NCBI GenBank assembly: GCA_031254675.1
Contig: JAIRTV010000285.1
Span: 1 to 8,957, forward strand
Length of the DNA stretch: 8,957 nucleotides
Direction: 5' to 3'
DNA from: Planctomycetaceae bacterium
GTDB lineage: Bacteria; Planctomycetota; Planctomycetia; Pirellulales; Thermoguttaceae
The notes beneath the pieces were generated by a model, which saw only the letters and a list, made by a program, of their open reading frames with translations, searched no databases and was not told the origin of the DNA. Within the stretch, counting starts at the first letter, position 1. The number at the start of each line of letters is the position of its first letter. Shown in pieces: positions 1 to 6,375 of this stretch. Made by a program: the position numbers and the translations under genes.

Positions 1-98
1 TGCCAACGAATGAGTTCATTCCGTCCAAACCCAATAACAACAATAACCAAAACAAAAAGAATCAATCGCGGAATAATATGAGAACAACGGAAAATCAT
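1..98 (-). CDS. Partial N-terminus of a membrane-anchored protein (runs off left edge)
   Basis: The reverse strand reads from an ATG at 98 for 32 codons to the window edge without a stop. The peptide has a short basic start (MIFRCSHIIPR), then about 14 strongly hydrophobic residues (LILFVLVIVVIGFG), then RNELIRW. This is the pattern of an N-terminal signal anchor or uncleaved inner-membrane helix. The pattern, with a Pro-Arg just before the helix and a charged segment ending in Arg-Trp after it, resembles the start of the TIGR03545/AsmA-like planctomycete proteins, but too little is present to assign a family. No strong ribosome binding site is seen. A perfect TTGACA lies at 128-133, but its best -10 match (104-109) is poor and would make the message nearly leaderless. 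It lies 124 bp downstream of nifU on the same strand. Confidence 0.45.
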   Translation of the reverse strand, partial: MIFRCSHIIPRLILFVLVIVVIGFGRNELIRW

Positions 99-222
99 CT
101 TGATATTCAATGGGTAAAAGATTTCTATGTCAAAAATGACTCAAAAAATGCCGAAACAAACTTCAAAAAAAATTTACGAATAAAAAAAAGATGTTTAGAA
201 GTTCTCGCGATCAGAAACAATA

Positions 223-1215
223 TTAGACTTGAATGACTCGGATACGTTCGTCGATTTTTTCTTTGAGAGTTCGTTCGATCAGATATTTCAGTGTTTGACC
301 TGCTCCGGCGCAACCAGCACAAGCTCCACGAAGTTCGATATAAACCGTTGTGTCTTTAATGTCAACCAATTCCAAATCGCCACCGTCTTTTTGTACCATT
401 GGTCGAAGATACTCATCAAGCAATTTTTCAATCTTCTTGGCAAATTGGAATGGCGACAGTTGTTGAGATTCAACCGTTTCCGGTAACATTTTTGAGTTAA
501 GCGGAACAGAAACGAGGTTGCCGGAAATAATCGGTAAGGCGAATGAATTTTCTGATTTCTTTTCGGTTCCCCAAACTTCATTGAGTAAATCTTGCAGACC
601 GCCCGGAGCGTGATGACACGTCATACACGCCCCACCCGCTTTAACCGCCCCCGTAATCTCCGCAATAGAATGGAGATTCAATTCTTTGATTTTCCGCTTC
701 AAATAAGGTTCGGTCAACGTAAAACATTGGCAAACAACCCGTCCTTCTTCCTGCTCTTCGGCGTGAATGTCAATTCCAAGCGTATTGAGATTAACACCGC
801 GTTTTTGTGCCCAATTAAAAACCGCCGCCTGCAACGCTTCTGCGCCCATAACAGAACAATGAATCTTTTGTTCCGGTAAACCATCAAGAAAATTGACAAT
901 ATCCTGATTGGTAATTGTCAAGGCTTTGACGGGAGTGAGGTGTCCGGTTTCGATCATACAACACAACGCTTCCGAAGCCGCAATCGCCGAAGTACAACCA
1001 AATGTCAAATATTTCGCTTCGGTAATTTCATCCCGAAGCGGGTCAACCGGATCACGTTTCACCCGAAACGTAAAACGTAACGCATCACCACACGCAATCG
1101 AACCATGTTCGCCCAAACCGTCCGGATCAGTAATTTCACCAAGATGCGTTCCGGGTTTCCCATGAACAGCATTGGTAAAAAGTTGCATTGTTTTGTCGCT
1201 ATATTCCCAAGCCAT
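223..1215 (-). CDS. nifU: NifU, three-domain Fe-S cluster assembly scaffold
   Basis: This 330-residue protein has the full NifU architecture and builds and transfers Fe-S clusters in the cytoplasm, normally with a NifS/IscS cysteine desulfurase. The IscU-like domain (about 1-125) carries the three scaffold cysteines at C42 (SIACGDA), C74 (FGCTSAIA) and C120 (IHCSVMG). The central BFD-like [2Fe-2S] domain (about 155-210) has C162 and C164 (VVCQC) plus C197 and C200 (GACMTC). The C-terminal NifU domain (about 255-330) has the CxxC pair C299/C302 (GACAGC) after the conserved QKDGGDLEL segment. All expected ligands are present, so it should be functional. The start ATG at 1215 gives the usual NifU N-terminus; no Shine-Dalgarno is evident. 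It lies 42 bp downstream of the DUF1844 gene, suggesting co-transcription. No nitrogenase genes are present, so a general Fe-S role is more likely than nitrogen fixation. Confidence 0.96.
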   Translation of the reverse strand: MAWEYSDKTMQLFTNAVHGKPGTHLGEITDPDGLGEHGSIACGDALRFTFRVKRDPVDPLRDEITEAKYLTFGCTSAIAASEALCCMIETGHLTPVKALTITNQDIVNFLDGLPEQKIHCSVMGAEALQAAVFNWAQKRGVNLNTLGIDIHAEEQEEGRVVCQCFTLTEPYLKRKIKELNLHSIAEITGAVKAGGACMTCHHAPGGLQDLLNEVWGTEKKSENSFALPIISGNLVSVPLNSKMLPETVESQQLSPFQFAKKIEKLLDEYLRPMVQKDGGDLELVDIKDTTVYIELRGACAGCAGAGQTLKYLIERTLKEKIDERIRVIQV

Positions 1216-1257
1216 CGCTTTACGGATTGTACAGATGTTTATTGAAGCGGAAAAAAA

Positions 1258-1620
1258 TTATTCGTTATTACGTTTTTGTTTTTCGTTTTGCGCCGCAACA
1301 AAAATCATTCGCAGTTCGTGAAGAATCTCGGCAAACAGTTTTGTTTCTTCTGCGGTTTGATTCCCTTTTGTTTTCTCGTCGAGCAACGCAATTGTTTCAA
1401 TGAGATGTTTTCCTTGATGCAACAGAATATGTGTTGAACCATTGATTGGATTGGGAAAGATACCAAGCGAAATCATCGTTTGCGACGCCAAACCGGAAAT
1501 AAGACCGATCAATGCTGGGGCAGGAAGCGGAACATCTTGAGGAATTTCCGTTTGCGGAATTTCTGTCTGAGAAGGATCAGAATGAGGAGCTTGCGGGGTT
1601 GAATTTTCGTTTTCAGTCAT
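1258..1620 (-). CDS. DUF1844 family protein
   Basis: A 120-residue protein of the DUF1844 family, whose function is unknown. The N-terminal 35 or so residues are low-complexity and rich in Pro, Gln, Thr and Ser, with a short duplication (QTEIP QTEIP). The conserved part follows: a hydrophobic stretch ALIGLISGLASQTMISLG, then a histidine/leucine helix (ILLHQGKHLIETIALL), then the family signature DEKTKGNQTAEE and an ELRMIFV helix near the end. I start it at the ATG at 1620 (MTENENST). The frame stays open to 1686, but the extra 22 residues are not family-like and would overlap the likely leader. It sits directly upstream of nifU on the same strand (42 bp gap), and a possible promoter lies at 1704-1731. 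No functional link to Fe-S assembly can be read from the sequence. Confidence 0.85.
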   Translation of the reverse strand: MTENENSTPQAPHSDPSQTEIPQTEIPQDVPLPAPALIGLISGLASQTMISLGIFPNPINGSTHILLHQGKHLIETIALLDEKTKGNQTAEETKLFAEILHELRMIFVAAQNEKQKRNNE

Positions 1621-1703
1621 TATTTTGGTTTGGTGTTTGATTTTGTGCCCAATTGTTAGCACGATATTGTCGATAAAAAAGCCCAAATTTCCTATCTCGC
1701 CTG

Positions 1704-1731
1704 ATTATCTACTTTCCATTAAAAAAATCAA
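1704..1731 (-). promoter_or_regulatory. Candidate promoter for the DUF1844-nifU unit
   Basis: On the reverse strand, TTGATT (1726-1731) and GATAAT (1704-1709) are separated by 16 bp, a sigma-70-like arrangement with 4/6 and 5/6 matches. Transcription would start near 1697, giving a leader of about 77 nt before the ATG at 1620. The region is AT-rich, so a chance match is possible. Confidence 0.35.
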
Positions 1732-1910
1732 GGGGGAATTTCAAAAGTACGCCAACATTCGGATTTGTATTGTTTGTCGATTCCGTTCAAGCAATCGTTG
1801 ATGAGTCTAATTCGTTGTAAGCGTTTACGGTAATTTTCTCTTTTGCGTGAGTTGAATGGTAAACGTTTTGTCCATACTACAAACAATCCACAATTTCTAA
1901 AAGATTGCAT
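1728..1910 (-). CDS. Doubtful 60-residue ORF, unknown
   Basis: An ATG at 1910 opens 60 codons ending in TGA at 1728. The product is basic (NSRKRENYRKRLQRIRL, then a C-terminal WRTFEIPP) with no signal peptide or membrane segment. I recognise no family. In its favour, codon choice is varied and gene-like and no other frame here is convincing. Against it, no ribosome binding site is visible, its end overlaps the candidate -35 of the next operon, and an in-frame TGA lies just upstream of the ATG, so it cannot be longer. It may be a small hypothetical gene or the remnant of a larger basic DNA/RNA-binding protein. Confidence 0.25.
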   Translation of the reverse strand: MQSFRNCGLFVVWTKRLPFNSRKRENYRKRLQRIRLINDCLNGIDKQYKSECWRTFEIPP

Positions 1911-1964
1911 TAACGCTCACGCACCTACATAAAATACGGTTACGAGGAATGATGAATCCCCTCA

Positions 1965-2105
1965 TTCGGGTTCCCGAACAACTCATTCGGGCTCCCGAAT
2001 AACTTCATTCTGGCACCAGAATAACTCATTCTGGCACCAGAATAACTCATTCTGGCACCAGAACAACTCATTCTGGCACCAGAACAACTCATTCTGGCAC
2101 CAGAA
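1965..2105. repeat. Array of seven 14-bp palindromes at about 21-bp spacing
   Basis: Seven perfect inverted repeats, each with 6-bp arms and a 2-bp centre, lie at 1965-1978, 1986-1999, 2008-2021, 2029-2042, 2050-2063, 2071-2084 and 2092-2105. The first two are TTCGGG-NN-CCCGAA (centres TT and CT). The other five are TTCTGG-CA-CCAGAA. Palindrome centres are 21, 22, 21, 21, 21 and 21 bp apart. The linkers are near-identical (mostly CAACTCA or TAACTCA), so the whole is also a direct tandem repeat. The array lies 46 bp beyond the stop of the lptD-like gene and upstream of the next minus-strand genes. It could be a protein-binding array, a set of RNA hairpins stabilising or ending the lptD transcript, or a mobile intergenic repeat. 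No T-run follows, so it is not a classical terminator. Confidence 0.92.
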
Positions 2106-2150
2106 CAACTTAAAACAATCGCAAGGAAACTGAATATGACAGTGGATTTT

Positions 2151-5100
2151 TTATCGGTTGGTCATTTGTTGCATACTGGTGGACATCTGTTGCATTTTCG
2201 CCGCAATACCGCGCATAAAAACCGGCTCCAACCCAAACGTAAAACTCCAATCATCACGCGATTCCGAATAAGTTGCCCCCATAAAAATTCGGAACGCCTC
2301 GCCAGTTCGCGTAAACATGAAAATATGACCGACATTCTGCCATTGATCCTTGATGTCATAAGAAGTCGTGTAAGACATTGAATATTTTTCGTTCATCGTA
2401 TAAGCAGCACTCAACGTCAAATAAGTCCGCTCAACCAAACCACCAATTTGATCCAGCATCACACTCAAATTACCACGATTCGGACGATTCCACGCCCCAC
2501 CAATTCGCGTAATACGTTGCCCCGCCGAAAACGTGTCGTAAAGACCCGACGAAAAAAGAGAAAAACGATCCCCAACATGCCAAAGAAAATTATAATCAAT
2601 CAACCCAATCGATTCCCCAAAATTATCCGCCGACTCAGGATAATAATTGAAATGGGCAGAAAGCGTCACCCAATCAATCACATGACGACGACCAACCGGT
2701 CCTCGCTTCGTTTGCCAACGATGAGTTACGCCAAAACGATAAAGCGTCATATCATTGGCAATTTCCATGTTGCCGGCAGTAACATTGCCGCCCAAACCAT
2801 TCCGCAACGCATAATAACGCGGATCAAATCGAACCGGAATCGTCGAATTAACACCACCAAAAGTCGTCACCGAATAACGCCGCCGGAAATCCTCAATCCC
2901 CCACGTGTCCAACGCATCCGTCAAAATCAAATTGTCCATCGATTGATCCGCCCGCGAATAAGATAACTCCGCATCAAAATCAATCTTATGCGCCAACCCA
3001 TTAACATACCACGTCCGACTCGAACAATTCGGTTGAACCTTCCAAAACGGAATATTCAACCGAACTCCACCTTGACCATAAAACCGCTGAACATCATGAC
3101 CACTCCGATCCTTGCCCCAATGCGAAAAATCACCCAACACATAAGGAACCACTCGAACCGGTCCAAGATTAAACGGCATATCAAATTCGTGTCGCGTCGA
3201 AAAAACTTCAGCCGATAAATCAAGCGTTTCCGGATGAACAGGATTCGCCAACACCGGATTCGGCGGACGATTCGTCAAACTACTCGACGCCAACTCCCAC
3301 GGAAGATAACTAAAATAACGACCATCATTGTTCCAATCATACGGAGCGGTCGCCGTCTTAAAATTCATGTAACCAACTCGCGTGTGTTCGTACCAAGTCA
3401 ACCGATCATACAACAAAGATTGACCCAACAGAAAATGATCCAAACGCGGCAACCAATTCGCATTAGAATAGCAATCGTCAAGAGCATATTCCGAAAAAAT
3501 CGAATACGTCGAATTACCCTCCACCTTTTTCAATTCGACCGATGTTGTGTTGTTGTTTCCAGTGCTCCAATCGTAATTGAAATAATTGTTGATCAGGTTG
3601 CGGTCGGATACTTTGCCCACTTGAGCCGAAAGAAACCAAGGTCCTTTGTGTTTGCCAAGCGATTCGATTTCCTGCCGATGATCCCAATAGAAAAAATATC
3701 GGTAATTATGAGGAAAAGTTACATTGCTCCGCCGTCCACCAAGCCGGTCTAAACCTTTGTCGTTAATACCCCAAAAATGAACATTGCCCTTCGTCGCACC
3801 GGCAATTCCCAAACAACCCGAAGGCGAATACCGAAATCGAGTACCGTAAGCCATTCCACGCTCTTCCAACCACGCAACACTAACATCCCCATCAAGCCAT
3901 TCCGGTTTACGAATATTCAGAATCTGGAACGGATTCCACAATGTTTTTATCTGATGACCGTAAATACTACTGTTGCCGTAGGAAATGTTTTTAATGTACA
4001 TCGTTGGATCGTCCAAGTCCGCCGCAAACCAAGGCCAATAGAACAAAGGAAAATTCCGCAAGACAATAAAATTGTTTTCCGCAACCAAAACTCGTTTGGT
4101 TTGCGGCTCCGAACCAAACAACGAAGAAGACGGAACATTTTGATTCAATGTAAGCGTTTTCGAACGAAGAGCGTAAGAAGGTTCGCCCAATTGACTGGTT
4201 GTGATCACCGAATTTTTCGCCGTAAACAACCCATCGCCCAACTGACGCAACACTTCCGCCCGAAGCCGAATTGTTCCACTAATATTCTTGACATTCTTAA
4301 TAGGAGTTTGGAGTCGTCCGTCAAGAATATACGCAATCTTATTTTTGGCATCGTAATACATTCGGTTTGCCTGAATTGTTTGTTCGGCGTCGCGAAAACT
4401 AATATTGCCTTCCAGATAAAGTTCAAAATCGTGGTTGGAATCATCTTGGTATTGGCGCCCGCCCATGAGTTTTGAAGGCGAGTCCATCCAAACAACCGCA
4501 CTGTCCGCCGAAATATCAACCGTATGACCCGAAAGCATTGCCTCTCCGGTAACTCCTTCAATAATAATATTGAACCCTTTCGGAAAAACCAAAATCCCAC
4601 GATCAGGATTATTGGGATACGGATCCAATAACCACGACAAATCGTTATCTCCTCGTTGGTTGATGGTGATAAGTCGATAATTGGATTGATTTGCGGGTTT
4701 GACGGGAACGGTTGCCGCCGTGGCAACATAACCAACCTGATCAATCACCGTCGGCTTCGGCAACATCATGTCCAATGCACGTTGATAAATCGCCGGTTCT
4801 TGGGCTTCCGTCGGCTTTTGATTCATAATCAACATATCAACAGAAGTCGTTGTTGCGAAACGTCCCAACCATTTTCGACCAAAAATCTTGGCGTCAACTT
4901 TCTCATGATCGAGTTCGATCTTCAAGGGCGATTGCGTGGTGTCGCTTTCAAGGTAAACCGTGACTTCGCGACTACCGTTGGACGGATCTTTCTTGCGAGC
5001 AATCCAAACAACCGCATGCGGACCTTGAGCGGAATTATGTCCCTGCCGAACAGAACAATCCCCCTCAAGAAAGAAAATTTCATAATCGTTGGATTCTTTC

Positions 5101-5825
5101 GCCCAACCGGATTGAGCAGAAACAATAATCGGTTCAAAAGTATCGCTTGCGGGATAGGAAAGAACTGTTGAACCGGAAGAGTTTATCATGCGGCTGGATT
5201 GGGCAATTGCCGAAGCTGCAACAGGGTCAAATGTTGCGTTGAGTCCAGTCCATTGATTTTCAGGAACCATCACCACAGCAGGATCAGATGCCGGATTTTT
5301 GATAATATTCGGATCAAGGTAAGGTTCAAGACTTGGGTGCGTTACCGGAACATAACCGTCGCCTTCAATATAAATTGCCGGAATAAGTCCCGAATTGGGA
5401 GACAATAGAGAACTTGGACTATTCGAAAACGGCGTTGCGAAGTCTGTTGCCTGTACTACTTTAGGTTGGAGTGTTCCGAAACCGGGCAACGCATTATTAA
5501 CACTACTGTTGTCCGATTGCGGCTCTTTAACAGAAGTACGTAAAGATTGAAACGGCGTTGTCCATGTCGGCAACGGAAGAATTGACCGATATTCGGTGTT
5601 CGGTTCGGTGTTTGGATTGTGAACCGCGCCAAGGTCTTGAGCCCAAAGTTCCGCCGCAGCAAGAACTGTCATAACAAAAACAAAGAAATTCCCAAAAAAG
5701 CAAACCATGCACACAATACCCCCGCAACACCGTTTCTGCCGAAACCGTGCGTCCAAAGAATATTGTATGAACTCGTTGCAATTTATAAACTTACGCAATG
5801 AATATTCCGCTTTGGGCAAAATCAT
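2151..5825 (-). CDS. lptD: LptD/OstA-like LPS-assembly outer-membrane protein
   Basis: This protein of about 1224 residues resembles LptD, which inserts lipopolysaccharide into the outer leaflet of the outer membrane. A hydrophobic signal segment (FFGNFFVFVMTVLAAAELWAQ, residues 43-63 from this start) precedes a Pro/Ser/Asn-rich linker. OstA/LptA-like beta segments follow: about 248-276 (EGDCSVRQG), 427-459 (LSGHTVDISADSAVVW) and, clearest, 475-512 (LEGNISFRDAEQTIQANRM then YYDAKNKIAYILDG). Near 590 comes the LptD-type turn LRNFPLFYWPWFAADLDDP. The rest is aromatic-rich alternating strands of a beta-barrel. It is much longer than the roughly 780-residue E. coli LptD. I use the first ATG (5825). 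The frame opens at a TTG at 5912, upstream of the likely promoter, and ATG 5708 would start inside the signal segment without basic residues. A tail rich in Met and Gln follows the last strand. Confidence 0.85.
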   Translation of the reverse strand: MILPKAEYSLRKFINCNEFIQYSLDARFRQKRCCGGIVCMVCFFGNFFVFVMTVLAAAELWAQDLGAVHNPNTEPNTEYRSILPLPTWTTPFQSLRTSVKEPQSDNSSVNNALPGFGTLQPKVVQATDFATPFSNSPSSLLSPNSGLIPAIYIEGDGYVPVTHPSLEPYLDPNIIKNPASDPAVVMVPENQWTGLNATFDPVAASAIAQSSRMINSSGSTVLSYPASDTFEPIIVSAQSGWAKESNDYEIFFLEGDCSVRQGHNSAQGPHAVVWIARKKDPSNGSREVTVYLESDTTQSPLKIELDHEKVDAKIFGRKWLGRFATTTSVDMLIMNQKPTEAQEPAIYQRALDMMLPKPTVIDQVGYVATAATVPVKPANQSNYRLITINQRGDNDLSWLLDPYPNNPDRGILVFPKGFNIIIEGVTGEAMLSGHTVDISADSAVVWMDSPSKLMGGRQYQDDSNHDFELYLEGNISFRDAEQTIQANRMYYDAKNKIAYILDGRLQTPIKNVKNISGTIRLRAEVLRQLGDGLFTAKNSVITTSQLGEPSYALRSKTLTLNQNVPSSSLFGSEPQTKRVLVAENNFIVLRNFPLFYWPWFAADLDDPTMYIKNISYGNSSIYGHQIKTLWNPFQILNIRKPEWLDGDVSVAWLEERGMAYGTRFRYSPSGCLGIAGATKGNVHFWGINDKGLDRLGGRRSNVTFPHNYRYFFYWDHRQEIESLGKHKGPWFLSAQVGKVSDRNLINNYFNYDWSTGNNNTTSVELKKVEGNSTYSIFSEYALDDCYSNANWLPRLDHFLLGQSLLYDRLTWYEHTRVGYMNFKTATAPYDWNNDGRYFSYLPWELASSSLTNRPPNPVLANPVHPETLDLSAEVFSTRHEFDMPFNLGPVRVVPYVLGDFSHWGKDRSGHDVQRFYGQGGVRLNIPFWKVQPNCSSRTWYVNGLAHKIDFDAELSYSRADQSMDNLILTDALDTWGIEDFRRRYSVTTFGGVNSTIPVRFDPRYYALRNGLGGNVTAGNMEIANDMTLYRFGVTHRWQTKRGPVGRRHVIDWVTLSAHFNYYPESADNFGESIGLIDYNFLWHVGDRFSLFSSGLYDTFSAGQRITRIGGAWNRPNRGNLSVMLDQIGGLVERTYLTLSAAYTMNEKYSMSYTTSYDIKDQWQNVGHIFMFTRTGEAFRIFMGATYSESRDDWSFTFGLEPVFMRGIAAKMQQMSTSMQQMTNR

Positions 5826-5855
5826 TTCTAAACAATTCGAGAAAACAAGCGACGA

Positions 5856-5884
5856 ATTATGATAATTTTGCCAAAATAAATCAA
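5856..5884 (-). promoter_or_regulatory. Candidate promoter of the lptD-like gene
   Basis: On the reverse strand, TTGATT (5879-5884) and CATAAT (5856-5861) are separated by exactly 17 bp, matching the sigma-70 consensus at 4/6 and 5/6. Transcription would begin near 5849, about 24 nt before the ATG at 5825. This supports a start at or downstream of 5825 and argues against the TTG at 5912. The setting is AT-rich, so confidence is moderate. Confidence 0.4.
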
Positions 5885-6102
5885 GAGGAAATAATAATAT
5901 TACTTCCGGCAATTCTCAATTTTCGCGTTTATAAATGAAATACAACGCCAATATCTTTGAGCTTAGAGTGTCAGATTGGTATCTATTGTGATCCGGTACA
6001 AACAACTCCTCTTGAAATAGAAGGTAAAAAAAGGGAAAATCTCTTTTATTCTCAATGTGCCTCCGCCATAATAGGTTGTCTGCCCCAACTTCGACTGACA
6101 AT
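5885..6102. other. Intergenic stretch, no gene recognised
   Basis: This stretch lies between the divergent lptD-like gene and the transposase remnant. I see no coding frame with family features and no clear terminator. Base composition becomes more AT-rich through it. The frame of the remnant stays open back to 6028, so decayed insertion-sequence DNA may extend into it, but residues upstream of about 6103 are not recognisable. Confidence 0.5.
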
Positions 6103-6254
6103 ATTTATCCGCCTATCCACAAAGAACTTATTGTCCAAGAGAAGAAAGCAAAACAGTCGATTATCGAAGACATCAAAATGTTTTATAATTTGGAGCGGAT
6201 TCGCCAACGTTGAGTTATCAAACGCCAAACGAATGCGAATTGGAAAATTTTGAC
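6103..6254 (+). pseudogene. Remnant of IS3-family transposase (OrfB C-terminus), frameshifted
   Basis: Read from 6121 the frame gives KELIVQEKKAKQSIIEDIKM, then FYNLERIRQR and a TGA at 6211. Shifting frame continues the match as SYQTPNECELENF (6213-6251), ending in TGA at 6252. Together this is the C-terminal signature of IS3-family OrfB integrases (rve domain): the helix with AKQSIIEDI, then FYN..R, then a loop of the Lgy.tP.E type. A single missing base before the Ser codon would explain the break. Upstream, the DDE core is absent; the KEL may be what is left of the K-x-E region that holds the third catalytic residue. No terminal inverted repeats were identified. It is therefore a dead fragment, lying between the housekeeping genes and the defence-like genes. 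Confidence 0.72.
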
Positions 6255-6375
6255 CAAGAAAGATAATTAACAACCATTTCGTATTGACGTAAAATCAGGT
6301 AAAAAATGAGATTGGTCAAAAATGATTTCAACTATTAGCGAAAATTCAATTGAATAATTAAAACAAATTTTATTT
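6255..6375. other. Leader region of the ATPase-RloB unit
   Basis: This AT-rich stretch precedes the ATPase gene. It holds a 5/6 match to a -35 box (TTGACG, 6284-6289) whose -10 partner at 17 bp (TGAGAT, 6307-6312) is weak. It also holds a perfect 12-bp palindrome at 6344-6355. No Shine-Dalgarno is seen before the ATG at 6376. The promoter cannot be fixed from sequence alone. Confidence 0.3.
6344..6355. promoter_or_regulatory. Perfect 12-bp palindrome upstream of the ATPase gene
   Basis: ATTCAATTGAAT is its own reverse complement and ends 20 bp before the ATG at 6376, a sensible place for an operator. The core TCAATTGA recurs at 8575-8582 just after the two-gene unit. Because the region is AT-rich, chance occurrence is a real alternative. 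Confidence 0.3.

Noticed and set aside
99..222. Rho-independent terminator after nifU
   Set aside because: A T-run is present on the reverse strand near 184-191, but the only upstream stem is short and bulged.
125..322. 65-codon minus-strand ORF overlapping the 3' end of nifU
   Set aside because: It overlaps the well-supported NifU C-terminal domain in another frame and is low-complexity (Ser/Arg, then Phe/Leu).
1961..2110. CRISPR array
   Set aside because: The spacing is about 21 bp with near-identical linkers and no unique spacers, and no cas genes are present.
1952..2133. Repeat protein with seven-residue units (LIRVPEQ or NSFWHQN types) encoded by the palindrome array
   Set aside because: The frame from the ATG at 1952 stops after 16 codons, the 22-bp unit breaks the frame, and the NSFWHQN frame has no start codon.
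2136..4475. Long plus-strand ORFs opposite the lptD-like gene (at 2448, 3234 and 3777), and one at 2136 with an AAGGAA-like site upstream
   Set aside because: Their products are dominated by Arg, Ile, Thr, Asn and Pro with no domain, as expected from antisense of an NNC/NNG-biased gene; the opposite frame encodes a coherent outer-membrane protein.
5957..6253. 98-codon plus-strand ORF
   Set aside because: The transposase similarity lies in the other two forward frames; this frame has no recognisable features.
6052..6273. 73-codon minus-strand ORF
   Set aside because: It is antisense to the transposase remnant and shows no family signal.
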